A DNA stretch of 25,808 nucleotides from an uncultured Prosthecobacter sp. (lineage in GTDB: Bacteria > Verrucomicrobiota > Verrucomicrobiia > Verrucomicrobiales > Verrucomicrobiaceae): positions 1 through 25,808 of the forward strand of contig CANNUR010000013.1 in the NCBI GenBank assembly GCA_947523045.1, in the 5' to 3' direction. The stretch's first letter is position 1. The number at the start of each line of letters is the position of its first letter. A program made the translations under genes and the position numbers. The notes beneath the pieces were generated by a model, which saw only the letters and a program-made list of their open reading frames with translations, was not told the origin of the DNA and did not search any database. Of this stretch, positions 11,287-18,404 are shown piece after piece.

Positions 11287-12120
11287 TCAGCCGGGAAATT
11301 CGACGAGCAGGGCCGTGCTGTTGTCGCGCCCCGACTCCGCCACCGCGGCCTCGACGATGCGGAAGGCCTTGGGCTGGTCGCAGGGCTGGGTGGCATATTC
11401 CTCGATCCGGTTGTCCCAGAGGCCGTCGATCACACCGTCGGTGCAGAGCAAAAAGCGGTCGCCCGGCTCGCAGCCGACGCTGCCGAACTGCGGCGTGACG
11501 ATCTGGTGCCCGGCTCCCAGTGCCTGGTTGAGCACGTTTTTGCGCGGGTGCACGCGCGCCTCGCGCTCGTTGAGCTGGCCCTGCCGGCGCAGCCAGCCAA
11601 CGTAGCTGTGGTCGTGGGTGATCTGGCGCATGCCGCCGGTCGCCGGCAGGTAGTAGATGCGGCTGTCGCCGACGTGGCCGAAGTGCATCCAGCCTGGCGA
11701 AAAAGCGGCGAGGCTGAGCGTGGCGCCCATGCCCGAGCATTCCGCGTAGGACCGGCCGAGCTTGCAGAGTTCGGCGTGCACGTGATGAAAAATTTCCTCC
11801 AGGGCATCGCAGACCCCGCCGGAAAGGTTTTGCGCCGCCAGTCGGTAGATGCGCGGCATGAGCCGGGTGAGGCGCTCCACGGCGATGCGGCTGGCGAACT
11901 CACCAGCGTTGGCTCCGCCCATGCCGTCGCTCACCGCAAAGACAAAGTCGCCCTGCTCGAAGCCGGCCTCGCCGGTCTTGCCAAGGTAGCGTACCTCACG
12001 GTCGTTGTAGGTCAGCGCCAGGAAGGCGTCCTCGTTGTTCTTGCGCACCCGGCCGACATGGGTCATGCCCGACCAGGACAGGCGCTGGGGCGGCTCATCG
12101 GAGGAGGCTAAGGGGTGCAT
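11287..12120 (-). CDS. PP2C-family serine/threonine protein phosphatase
   Basis: This is a 277-residue Mn/Mg-dependent phosphatase of the bacterial PP2C (Stp/PrpC) type. The motifs are complete: GRVRKNNEDAF (Glu30, Asp31), FAVSDGMGGANAGE (Asp65, Gly66), GMGATL, GHVGDSRIYYL, ITHDHS, LCTDGVIDGL (Asp228) and GRDNSTALLV (Asp266). It has no signal peptide or membrane segment, so it is cytoplasmic. The start at 12120 fits the family; longer in-frame extension upstream crosses into a neighbouring gene on the other strand and is rejected. It is the first gene of the minus-strand series and lies 37 bp before the thioredoxin/PDZ gene. No Hanks-type kinase is in the window, so its substrate is unknown. 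Its N-terminus diverges from the PQQ-like propeller gene. Confidence 0.92.
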   Translation of the reverse strand: MHPLASSDEPPQRLSWSGMTHVGRVRKNNEDAFLALTYNDREVRYLGKTGEAGFEQGDFVFAVSDGMGGANAGEFASRIAVERLTRLMPRIYRLAAQNLSGGVCDALEEIFHHVHAELCKLGRSYAECSGMGATLSLAAFSPGWMHFGHVGDSRIYYLPATGGMRQITHDHSYVGWLRRQGQLNEREARVHPRKNVLNQALGAGHQIVTPQFGSVGCEPGDRFLLCTDGVIDGLWDNRIEEYATQPCDQPKAFRIVEAAVAESGRDNSTALLVEFPG

Positions 12121-12171
12121 CGGGCGCGCATCCTGTGGCCAGAAAGGCGCGGCCGGCAAGGGGAAAGCGCG

Positions 12172-12204
12172 GCCCCGGCCGGCCCTGCCACCGGGGCTTT
12201 TTTT
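12172..12204 (+). terminator. Intrinsic-terminator-like hairpin ahead of the PQQ-propeller gene
   Basis: GCCCCGG (12172-12178) pairs perfectly with CCGGGGC (12191-12197) across a 12-base loop, and seven T residues follow at 12198-12204. In the plus direction this is a canonical rho-independent terminator. No plus-strand gene lies upstream for about 9 kb, so it either acts as a leader attenuator for the gene at 12274 or stops antisense transcription. Which one cannot be decided from sequence. Confidence 0.65.
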
Positions 12205-12222
12205 CCCGAACCTCCCGGAAAC

Positions 12223-12240
12223 CTTTGCCTTCCGGCAAAG
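12223..12240 (+). other. Perfect 7-bp leader hairpin before the PQQ-propeller gene
   Basis: CTTTGCC (12223-12229) and GGCAAAG (12234-12240) form a 7 bp stem closed by a TTCC loop. It follows the terminator-like hairpin by 18 bases and precedes the ATG at 12274 by 33. No T-run follows. It may be an operator or a leader element; function unproven. Confidence 0.4.
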
Positions 12241-12273
12241 TTGGAGTCGCTTTGACGTTCCCTTGTCACGCCC

Positions 12274-13503
12274 ATGAATGCCCTCCGCCTTTCCGCCCTC
12301 CTCGCCTTCGCCGTCTCCACCCAAGCGGCCGACTGGCCGACCTTCCGCGGTGCCGACCGCACCGACATCTCCAAAGAAACCGGCCTGCTGAAAAAGTGGC
12401 CCTCCGCCGGCCCCAAACAGGTCTGGCTCTACCAGGACGCCGGCCTCGGCTACGCGGGTTATGCCATTGTCGGCGACACGCTGTACACCATGGGCGCGCG
12501 CGACGCGGTCGAGTACGTCATCGCCATCGACGCCGCCACCGGCAAGGAGAAGTGGTCGGCCGAGGCGGGCGCCCTGCTCACCAACGGCTGGGGCGACGGC
12601 CCGCGCAGCACGCCAACGGTCGATGGCGGCCGCGTGTACGCGCTGAGTGGCAAGGGCGTGCTGGTCTGCCTGAACGCCGCCGACGGCAAGGAGATCTGGC
12701 GGGTGACCATGGAGAGCCTGGGCGGCAAGGTGCCGGGCTGGGGCTACTGCGAGAGCCCGCTGGTCGAGGGCAACCACGTCATCTGCACGCCTGGCGGCCC
12801 GCAGGGCACCCTGGCGGCCTTTGACAAGGTCACCGGTGCCAAGGTCTGGCAGAGCGAGTCCTGGACCGACCCTGCCCAGTATGCCTCGGCCATCGCTGTC
12901 GATCACAACGGCGCGCGCCAGCTCATCCAGCTCACCATGCAGAGCATCGCCGGTGTCAATGCCGCCGATGGCAGCCTGCTCTGGAAGAGCGAGTTCCCCG
13001 GCAAGACCGCCGTCATCCCGACGCCGATCTTCCAGGACGGCCAGGTGTTTGTCACCGCCGGTTACGGCGTCGGCTGCAAGTCGATCCAGGTGGGCCCGGG
13101 CAACTCGGTCAAGGATCTCTATGCCAACACCGACCTGGAAAACCACCACGGCGGTGTCGTCTTGGTGGACGGCCATCTCTACGGCCACTCGAACCGCGGC
13201 GGCTGGACCTGCATGGAATTGAAGACCGGCACGGTGAAGTGGGCCGAGAAGGCCAAGCTGGGCAAGGGCGCGATCCACTGCGTCGACGGCATGCTGTACC
13301 TGCTCGAGGAAAAGACCGGCACCGTCGTGCTGCTCAAGGCCAGCCCGCGCGGCTGGGACGAGCAGGGCCGCTTCACCCTCTCGCCGCAAACCCAGCTGCG
13401 CAATCCGAAGGGCATGATCTGGACCCACCCGGTCGTCAGCGGTGGCCGCCTTTACCTGCGCGACCAGGAACTGCTGTTCTGCTTCGACGTCAGCGGCCAG
13501 TAA
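12274..13503 (+). CDS. Secreted PQQ-like beta-propeller repeat protein
   Basis: This is a 409-residue exported protein with signal peptide MNALRLSALLAFAVSTQA. The mature part begins DWPTFRGADRTD, the usual opening of PVC outer-membrane-biogenesis/PQQ-like propellers, followed by propeller blades with the repeat pattern of AIDAATGKEKW, CLNAADGKEIW and AFDKVTGAKVW. The repeats form a seven- or eight-bladed propeller of the PQQ-dependent dehydrogenase and BamB type. Quinone-binding and calcium residues of true PQQ alcohol dehydrogenases could not be identified, so a scaffold or binding role is as likely as catalysis. It diverges from the PP2C gene and stands 51 bp ahead of the mlaE-like gene, on the same strand. 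A leader with two hairpins precedes it. Confidence 0.88.
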   Translation: MNALRLSALLAFAVSTQAADWPTFRGADRTDISKETGLLKKWPSAGPKQVWLYQDAGLGYAGYAIVGDTLYTMGARDAVEYVIAIDAATGKEKWSAEAGALLTNGWGDGPRSTPTVDGGRVYALSGKGVLVCLNAADGKEIWRVTMESLGGKVPGWGYCESPLVEGNHVICTPGGPQGTLAAFDKVTGAKVWQSESWTDPAQYASAIAVDHNGARQLIQLTMQSIAGVNAADGSLLWKSEFPGKTAVIPTPIFQDGQVFVTAGYGVGCKSIQVGPGNSVKDLYANTDLENHHGGVVLVDGHLYGHSNRGGWTCMELKTGTVKWAEKAKLGKGAIHCVDGMLYLLEEKTGTVVLLKASPRGWDEQGRFTLSPQTQLRNPKGMIWTHPVVSGGRLYLRDQELLFCFDVSGQ

Positions 13504-13554
13504 GCCGCCGCATCGCGCCTTGCCGGCGCCCGCTTCCGATGGCATGAAGGAACC

Positions 13555-14670
13555 GTGCAAGGCACCGCCAGTTCCCGTCCGCCGCGCGCCACCTGGCTGC
13601 AGGAGGGGCGCGTGCTGCGCCTTGAAGGCCGCTGGCATCGCGACGCCCCGCAGCCGGTGATTGAGGGCGATGCTCCCGCCGGCCTGCCGGAACGGTTTGA
13701 GTGCGCGAGTCTGGAGGATTTTGACTCCACCCTGCCCGCCTTTCTGCTCGCCCAGGCTCGCAACGACGCCGCGGCGACCGCCTGCGCCTGGCAGGGCCTG
13801 CCCGACAACCTGCGCGGCCTCATGCAGCTCGCCCTCGGCGTGCCCGAGCAGAGCGACGCCCGCGGCACGCCCGCCGATGGCTCGGAATTGCGCGCGCTTG
13901 GCGAGTGGACCCTGCGCGCCTGGGCGGCGACCCAAAGCACCCTGGCGTTTCTGGGCGAATCCGTGCAGTCGCTCGGCCGCTTCGCCGCCGGCCGCGCGCG
14001 CTTCCGCGGCCGCGACTTCTGGGAGGTGCTGCAGCAGTGCGGCGCCGAGGCCCTGCCCATCGTCGCCCTGATCAGTTTTCTGGTCGGCCTCATCCTCGCC
14101 TTCGTCGGCAACGTCCAACTCGCCAACTTTGGCGCCAACCTGTTCGTCGCCGACCTCGTCGCCATCGCCATGGTGCGCGAGATGGGTGTCATGATGACCG
14201 CCATCATCATGAGCGGCCGCACCGGGGCCGCCTTCGCCGCCCACCTTGGCAGCATGAAGGCCAACGAGGAGATCGACGCCCTGCGCACCTTCGGCCTGCA
14301 GCCCTTCGACTTCCTCGTCCTGCCGCGCCTGCTCGCCCTGGTGCTGATGATGCCCCTGCTGACGATTTATTCGAACCTCATTGGCATCCTCGGCGGCATG
14401 CTCGTCGGCGTCAGCGTCGGCATTCCGCCCGTGCTCTATTGGAATGAAACCGTCGAGTCCATCACCCTGACCACCGCCAGTCTCGGCGTCTTCAAAAGCT
14501 TCTTCTTCGGTGCCGCCATCGCCGTCGCCGGCTGCATGACCGGCATGAATGCCGGTCGTTCCTCGGCCGCGGTCGGCGAGGCGACGACGCGTGCGGTCGT
14601 GGCCTCGATCACCGCCGTCATCGTGCTCGACTCGGCCTTCGCCGCCATCTTCACCCTGCTCGACATCTGA
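13555..14670 (+). CDS. mlaE: MlaE-type ABC permease with fused N-terminal STAS domain
   Basis: This is a 371-residue inner-membrane permease of an MCE-type lipid transporter, which moves phospholipids between the inner and outer membranes. Residues 1 to about 105 form a STAS-like domain, equivalent to the separate MlaB of E. coli. The permease follows from about 150 with several membrane segments and the conserved cytoplasmic motif VREMGVMMTAIIMSGRTGAA, then KANEEIDALRTFGL. The start is a GTG at 13555; AAGGA ends three bases before it, which is close spacing. An ATG at 13544 is in another frame and is rejected. The ATPase gene follows after four bases and the MCE gene after that, so this heads a transporter operon. 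It might be co-transcribed with the propeller gene 51 bp upstream. Confidence 0.9.
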   Translation: MQGTASSRPPRATWLQEGRVLRLEGRWHRDAPQPVIEGDAPAGLPERFECASLEDFDSTLPAFLLAQARNDAAATACAWQGLPDNLRGLMQLALGVPEQSDARGTPADGSELRALGEWTLRAWAATQSTLAFLGESVQSLGRFAAGRARFRGRDFWEVLQQCGAEALPIVALISFLVGLILAFVGNVQLANFGANLFVADLVAIAMVREMGVMMTAIIMSGRTGAAFAAHLGSMKANEEIDALRTFGLQPFDFLVLPRLLALVLMMPLLTIYSNLIGILGGMLVGVSVGIPPVLYWNETVESITLTTASLGVFKSFFFGAAIAVAGCMTGMNAGRSSAAVGEATTRAVVASITAVIVLDSAFAAIFTLLDI

Positions 14671-14674
14671 AGCC

Positions 14675-15454
14675 ATGAGCGCCCCGCCCGCCGCCAAGAT
14701 CTCCGTGCGCGACCTGACCATGGCCTACGGCTCGTTCGTCGTCATGAAGGACCTGGAGTTCGACGTTCAGGAGAAGGACATTTTCATCATCATGGGCGGC
14801 AGCGGCTGCGGCAAGAGCACCCTGCTGCGCCACCTCATCGGCCTGCGCGAACCGGCGCGCGGCGAGGTTCTGTACGGGGGCGCCAGTTTCACCGCCGCCG
14901 GCCCGGCCGAGCGCGAGCGCTTCACCCGCCGCTTCGGCGTCATGTACCAGTCCGGCGCCCTCTGGTCCTCGCTGACCCTGGCGGAAAACATCGCCCTGCC
15001 CCTCGAGGAATTCACCTCGCTGCCCGCCCGCACGATCCGTGACATCGTTTCCTACAAGCTGTCGCTGGTCGGCTTGGCCGGTTTTGAGGACTTTTACCCG
15101 AGCCAGGTCAGCGGTGGCATGAACAAACGTGCCGGCATTGCCCGCGCCATGGCCATGGATCCCGACATCCTGTTTTTGGACGAGCCCAGCGCCGGCCTCG
15201 ACCCGCTCAGCGCGCGCCGGCTCGACGACCTGATCCTGCGCCTGCGCGACAGTCTCGGCTCGACCTTCATCATCGTCACCCATGAGCTGGCCAGCATCTT
15301 CGCCATCGGCAGCAACGCCGTCTTTCTCGACACCGCCACGCGTACCCAGGGCGCCATCGGTCCTCCTTGCCACTTGAGGGACCACTCGGAAAGTGCCACC
15401 GTGAGAAGCTTCCTCAACCGCGGTGCCGAGTCCGCGCCGGAGACCCGCCCATGA
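14675..15454 (+). CDS. mlaF: MlaF-type ABC transporter ATP-binding protein
   Basis: This is a 259-residue cytoplasmic ATPase that powers the MCE lipid transporter. Visible motifs are Walker A GGSGCGKST (about residues 45-53), the Q-loop region MYQSGALWSSLTLAENIALP characteristic of the MlaF branch, the signature VSGGMNKRAGIARAM, Walker B ILFLDEPSAGLDP and the H-loop VTHELAS. The start at 14675 is four bases after the permease stop and gives the expected N-terminus; longer in-frame extension overlaps the permease. The end overlaps the MCE gene as ATGA. The C-terminal tail after the H-loop is short and does not contain an added domain. Confidence 0.93.
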   Translation: MSAPPAAKISVRDLTMAYGSFVVMKDLEFDVQEKDIFIIMGGSGCGKSTLLRHLIGLREPARGEVLYGGASFTAAGPAERERFTRRFGVMYQSGALWSSLTLAENIALPLEEFTSLPARTIRDIVSYKLSLVGLAGFEDFYPSQVSGGMNKRAGIARAMAMDPDILFLDEPSAGLDPLSARRLDDLILRLRDSLGSTFIIVTHELASIFAIGSNAVFLDTATRTQGAIGPPCHLRDHSESATVRSFLNRGAESAPETRP

Positions 15455-16470
15455 GCCGCAAAGCCAGCCCCACCCTGATCGGCGTCTTCACGCTGATCGC
15501 CCTCATCGCCGCGGGCGTCTCGGTCGTGCTGCTCGGCGCCGGCCAGTACTTCCAGCGCACCCACCGCATCCTGCTGCACTTCGACAAGAGCGCCATGGGG
15601 CTGCTGGTCGGCTCCGACGTCCGCTTCGGTGGTGTCCGCATCGGCCGGGTCGCCGAGATCAGCGTGCTCGTCGACCACCGCAACAACCGCAAGATCATCC
15701 CGGTGATCGTCGAGCTGGAGGAGAAGGACCTGCGCTCGGTGCGCACCACCCACGGCGATGGCCTCGACTTCACCACCGCGGCAGGCGTCAAGGCGGCCGT
15801 CGACCAGGGCCTGCGCGCCGGCATGGTCCAGCAGAGCCTGCTGACGGGCATGCTGTACATCGAGTTCGACATCGTGCCCGACCAGCCCGGCTTCGTCTAC
15901 GAGAACGGCGGCACGGAAGGCCTGCCGACCGTGCCGACCATTCCCACGGAGATCGACAAGCTCATCGCCGACGTCGCCGACGGCCTCAAGAAGATCAACT
16001 CGCTCGACCTTGACGGCATGCTCGGCGACGTGCGCAAGCTGCTCAACAACGCCGACCGCCAGCTCGCGGCACTCGACATGAAGACGATCAGCGACAACCT
16101 CGTGCAGGTGACCGCCGACGTGCGCGGCATCACCGGCAACGACAAGGTACGCACCGGGCTCGACGCCTTCGAAAAGGCCCTCATCGAACTGCGGGCGCTC
16201 GCCGCCAAGCTCAACGAGGGGGTCGATCCCGTGCTCGACGACGTCAAAAAGGTGCTTGCCCAGGCCGAGACCGGCATCGCCGAGCTTGGTCGTGCCGCCG
16301 CCGAACTGGCCAAAACCAGCAACCCGCGCGGGCCGGTGCTGCTGCGCCTGCAGGCGGTGCTCGACGAGACCGAGCGCGCCGCGCGCGCGATCAAGGAACT
16401 GGCCGAGGACTTGAAGCGCCACCCGAATTCGATTCTGGTCGGCAAGGAACCCAGAGGGGAGACCCGATGA
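15451..16470 (+). CDS. mlaD: MlaD-type MCE domain protein
   Basis: This is a 339-residue periplasmic lipid-binding subunit anchored by one N-terminal membrane helix (about residues 9-32). A single MCE domain follows (about 38-142), with SAMGLLVGSDVRFGGVRIG and the late SLLTGMLYIEFD typical of the family. The rest is a long, mostly helical region (about 165-325) with amphipathic repeats such as LDAFEKALIELRALAAKL, likely to form a helical tube or coiled coil in the hexamer, as in MCE proteins with extended tails. It is longer than E. coli MlaD (183 residues). Start and end overlap the neighbours by ATGA in both cases, which supports strict co-translation. Confidence 0.92.
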   Translation: MSRKASPTLIGVFTLIALIAAGVSVVLLGAGQYFQRTHRILLHFDKSAMGLLVGSDVRFGGVRIGRVAEISVLVDHRNNRKIIPVIVELEEKDLRSVRTTHGDGLDFTTAAGVKAAVDQGLRAGMVQQSLLTGMLYIEFDIVPDQPGFVYENGGTEGLPTVPTIPTEIDKLIADVADGLKKINSLDLDGMLGDVRKLLNNADRQLAALDMKTISDNLVQVTADVRGITGNDKVRTGLDAFEKALIELRALAAKLNEGVDPVLDDVKKVLAQAETGIAELGRAAAELAKTSNPRGPVLLRLQAVLDETERAARAIKELAEDLKRHPNSILVGKEPRGETR

Positions 16471-17108
16471 ACCGGCCCACCCAAATCCCTGAACCGCCAC
16501 GGACCGCAACCGAGGTTTCACCGACGCACCCCTGGTCCTGGCAGCCGGCCCTGGGCCTGCTCGCCGTGCTCCTGCTCGCCTCCTGTGCCCTGACCCGGCC
16601 GGTGCGCGACACCGCGGCCCGGCATCTGCTCGACGCCACCGTGCCCGCACGCGCGACCACCGCCTCGCAACCGGCGCTGGCGGTGGCCAAACCCGCTCTG
16701 CCGCCCTACCTCGATCGCCCCCAGCTTGTCGCCCGCGGCGCAGCTGGCGAACTGCGCGTGCTCGACCAGCAGCTCTGGTCCGAACCGCTCGACGCCGGCA
16801 TCGCCCGCGTGCTCGCCGCCAACCTCGCGCGCCTGACCGGCTCGGCTGCCATCCTGCCCGCCAGCGGCTTTGTCGCTCTCGAGTACGACCACCTGCTCGA
16901 GCTGCGCCTTGAGCGCTGCGAACCCGGCCCCGAAGGCACCCTCGTCCTGGAAGCCAGCTGGAAACTGCAGCCGGTGACCGGCCCGGACATCCCCTTTCGC
17001 AGCTTTCGCACCCTCGTACCCAGCGAGGCCGCCACCGCGACCGCACAGGTGGCCGCCACGAACGAGGCCCTGGCCCGCCTCGCCCGCGCCATTGCCGCCG
17101 GGCTTTGA
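16467..17108 (+). CDS. PqiC-like ABC-type transport auxiliary lipoprotein
   Basis: This is a 213-residue lipoprotein, probably in the outer membrane. The lipobox LLAS-Cys40 follows a hydrophobic stretch (residues 28-39) after an unusually long, Pro-rich n-region. The mature part shows the ABC_trans_aux (PqiC/DUF330) pattern: YLDRPQLVAR, LRVLDQQLWSEPLDAGIARVLAANLARL, and a C-terminal helix ATNEALARLARAIA. PqiC-type lipoproteins are outer-membrane partners of MCE transporters. The start overlaps the MCE gene by ATGA, which fixes it, so the long n-region seems genuine unless translation begins later. Confidence 0.87.
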   Translation: MNRPTQIPEPPRTATEVSPTHPWSWQPALGLLAVLLLASCALTRPVRDTAARHLLDATVPARATTASQPALAVAKPALPPYLDRPQLVARGAAGELRVLDQQLWSEPLDAGIARVLAANLARLTGSAAILPASGFVALEYDHLLELRLERCEPGPEGTLVLEASWKLQPVTGPDIPFRSFRTLVPSEAATATAQVAATNEALARLARAIAAGL

Positions 17109-17158
17109 GCTCAACTCCGCAGTTGCAGCGCGCGCCGGGTTCATGGCAGACTGACAAA

Positions 17159-17803
17159 ATGAACGACGCCGGCGCGCGCCGACCGTTGAAATCCCGGGGC
17201 ACCGCCTGGGCTAGCGGCTTGTCGCGGGCCCTGCTCAAGACTGGCCTGCGGCCCAACCAGGTATCCTTCCTGAGCATCGTCTTCGCAGCCGCTGCAGCCG
17301 GTTTTCTCATCTGCCCCGAGCCCCCCGCCTGGTGGCACTGGCTGGCGGCCGCGACCTGCATCCAGCTGCGCCTGCTCTGCAACCTGATGGATGGCATGCT
17401 CGCGGTCGAGGGCGGCCTGAAAACACCGAATGGCGAGTTGTACAACGAGTTCCCCGACCGGTTGGCGGATCTTCTCATCCTGGCGGCCCTCGGTCTGGCC
17501 GATGGCACGACCGCCTCGGAGCGACTCGGCTGGCTCTGCGCCGGCGGTGCAGTGATGACCGCCGCAGTACGCCTGCACGGGGCCGCCCTGACCGGCGTGC
17601 ATGACTTCCGCGGACCGATGGCCAAGCCCCACCGTATGGCCCTGGCCACCGCCGCCTGTTTGCTGCAAACCGGACTGCTGGTGACCGGCACACCCGCCAT
17701 GCCCCTCAGTTGGCTGCTCGGAACGATGCTCGCCGGCATCGCCCTCACCCTGGGGCGCCGTCTGCTCGGCCTCTCTCGAACCTTGCACGCCCGCCAACCA
17801 TGA
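17159..17803 (+). CDS. CDP-alcohol phosphatidyltransferase family protein with altered active-site motif
   Basis: This is a 214-residue integral membrane protein that by family transfers a phosphatidyl group from a CDP-linked lipid to an alcohol. The consensus D-x2-DG-x2-AR-x8-G-x3-D-x3-D is present with exact spacing but changed residues: Asn75, Asp78-Gly79, Ala82-Val83, Gly92, Asn96, Asp100. Two of four metal-binding aspartates are thus asparagine and the arginine is valine. The sequence NLMDGMLAVEGG is clean, so this is not a frameshift. The pairing with an acyltransferase and a CdsA-like gene is reminiscent of the E. coli ynbAB region. The next gene overlaps by ATGA. The ATG at 17159 is preferred; a TTG at 17105 overlapping the preceding stop is possible and would add 18 residues. 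Confidence 0.85.
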   Translation: MNDAGARRPLKSRGTAWASGLSRALLKTGLRPNQVSFLSIVFAAAAAGFLICPEPPAWWHWLAAATCIQLRLLCNLMDGMLAVEGGLKTPNGELYNEFPDRLADLLILAALGLADGTTASERLGWLCAGGAVMTAAVRLHGAALTGVHDFRGPMAKPHRMALATAACLLQTGLLVTGTPAMPLSWLLGTMLAGIALTLGRRLLGLSRTLHARQP

Positions 17804-18399
17804 CCCGCCGCCTCATCGCCGGCCTGACCCGGCTCGCCACCGGCGTGCGCCGCCTGGCCGCACCTCCCCAGGGCGACAGGCCGGCCGTTTACTACGCCAA
17901 CCACGGCAGCCACCTCGACTTCGTCGTCATCTGGGCCGCGCTGCCGCCGGCGGCACGCGAACAGACCTCCCCCGCCGCCGCCGAGGACTATTGGGGCAGG
18001 AGCGCCCTGCGCCGCTCCATCGCCTGCGGTCTGTTTCAGTCGGTGCTCATCCCGCGCGAAGGCATCACCCGCGACAACAACCCGCTCGACCGCCTCGGCG
18101 AGGTGCTGGAGCGCGGTCGCTCGCTCATTCTCTTTCCCGAGGGCACGCGCCGCAGCGACGGCAAGGTCGGCGAGTTCAAGGCCGGGCTCTACCACCTGGC
18201 CCGGCGCTTCCCCGGCCTGCCGCTGGTGCCGGTGCATCTGGAAAACCTCAACCGCATCCTGCCCAAGGGCACCCTGCTGCCCGTGCCGCTGATTGCCCAG
18301 GCCCACTTCCGCGCCCCGATTCGCCTGGAGGAGGGCGAGTCGAAGACCGACTTCCTGCGCCGCGCCCGCACCGCGCTGCTCGACGAACCCGCTGCCTGA
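17800..18399 (+). CDS. 1-acyl-glycerol-3-phosphate acyltransferase family protein (PlsC-like)
   Basis: This 199-residue acyltransferase probably transfers an acyl group to a lysophospholipid or glycerophosphate at the inner membrane. The catalytic motif NHGSHLD gives the NHx4D signature (His35, Asp40), and LFPEGTRRSDG supplies the acceptor-binding FPEGTR motif (112-117). PLVPVHLENL is the late VPV block. The protein is short, without an obvious long membrane helix. The start at 17800 is fixed by the ATGA overlap with the CDP-alcohol transferase gene. The CdsA-like gene begins five bases after its stop. The three together could build a phospholipid from lysophosphatidate to CDP-lipid to product. 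Confidence 0.9.
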   Translation: MTRRLIAGLTRLATGVRRLAAPPQGDRPAVYYANHGSHLDFVVIWAALPPAAREQTSPAAAEDYWGRSALRRSIACGLFQSVLIPREGITRDNNPLDRLGEVLERGRSLILFPEGTRRSDGKVGEFKAGLYHLARRFPGLPLVPVHLENLNRILPKGTLLPVPLIAQAHFRAPIRLEEGESKTDFLRRARTALLDEPAA

Positions 18400-18404
18400 T
18401 CGCC

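Noticed and set aside
12121..14721. Extension of the PP2C reading frame upstream to 14721, giving a 1144-residue protein
   Set aside because: The extension lies antisense to the PQQ-propeller and mlaE genes and has low-complexity composition; the PP2C domain is complete from 12120.
17104..17158. TTG at 17105 as the start of the CDP-alcohol transferase gene
   Set aside because: It overlaps the previous stop attractively, but an ATG 54 bases later is in frame and the extra 18 residues show no family similarity; kept only as an alternative.
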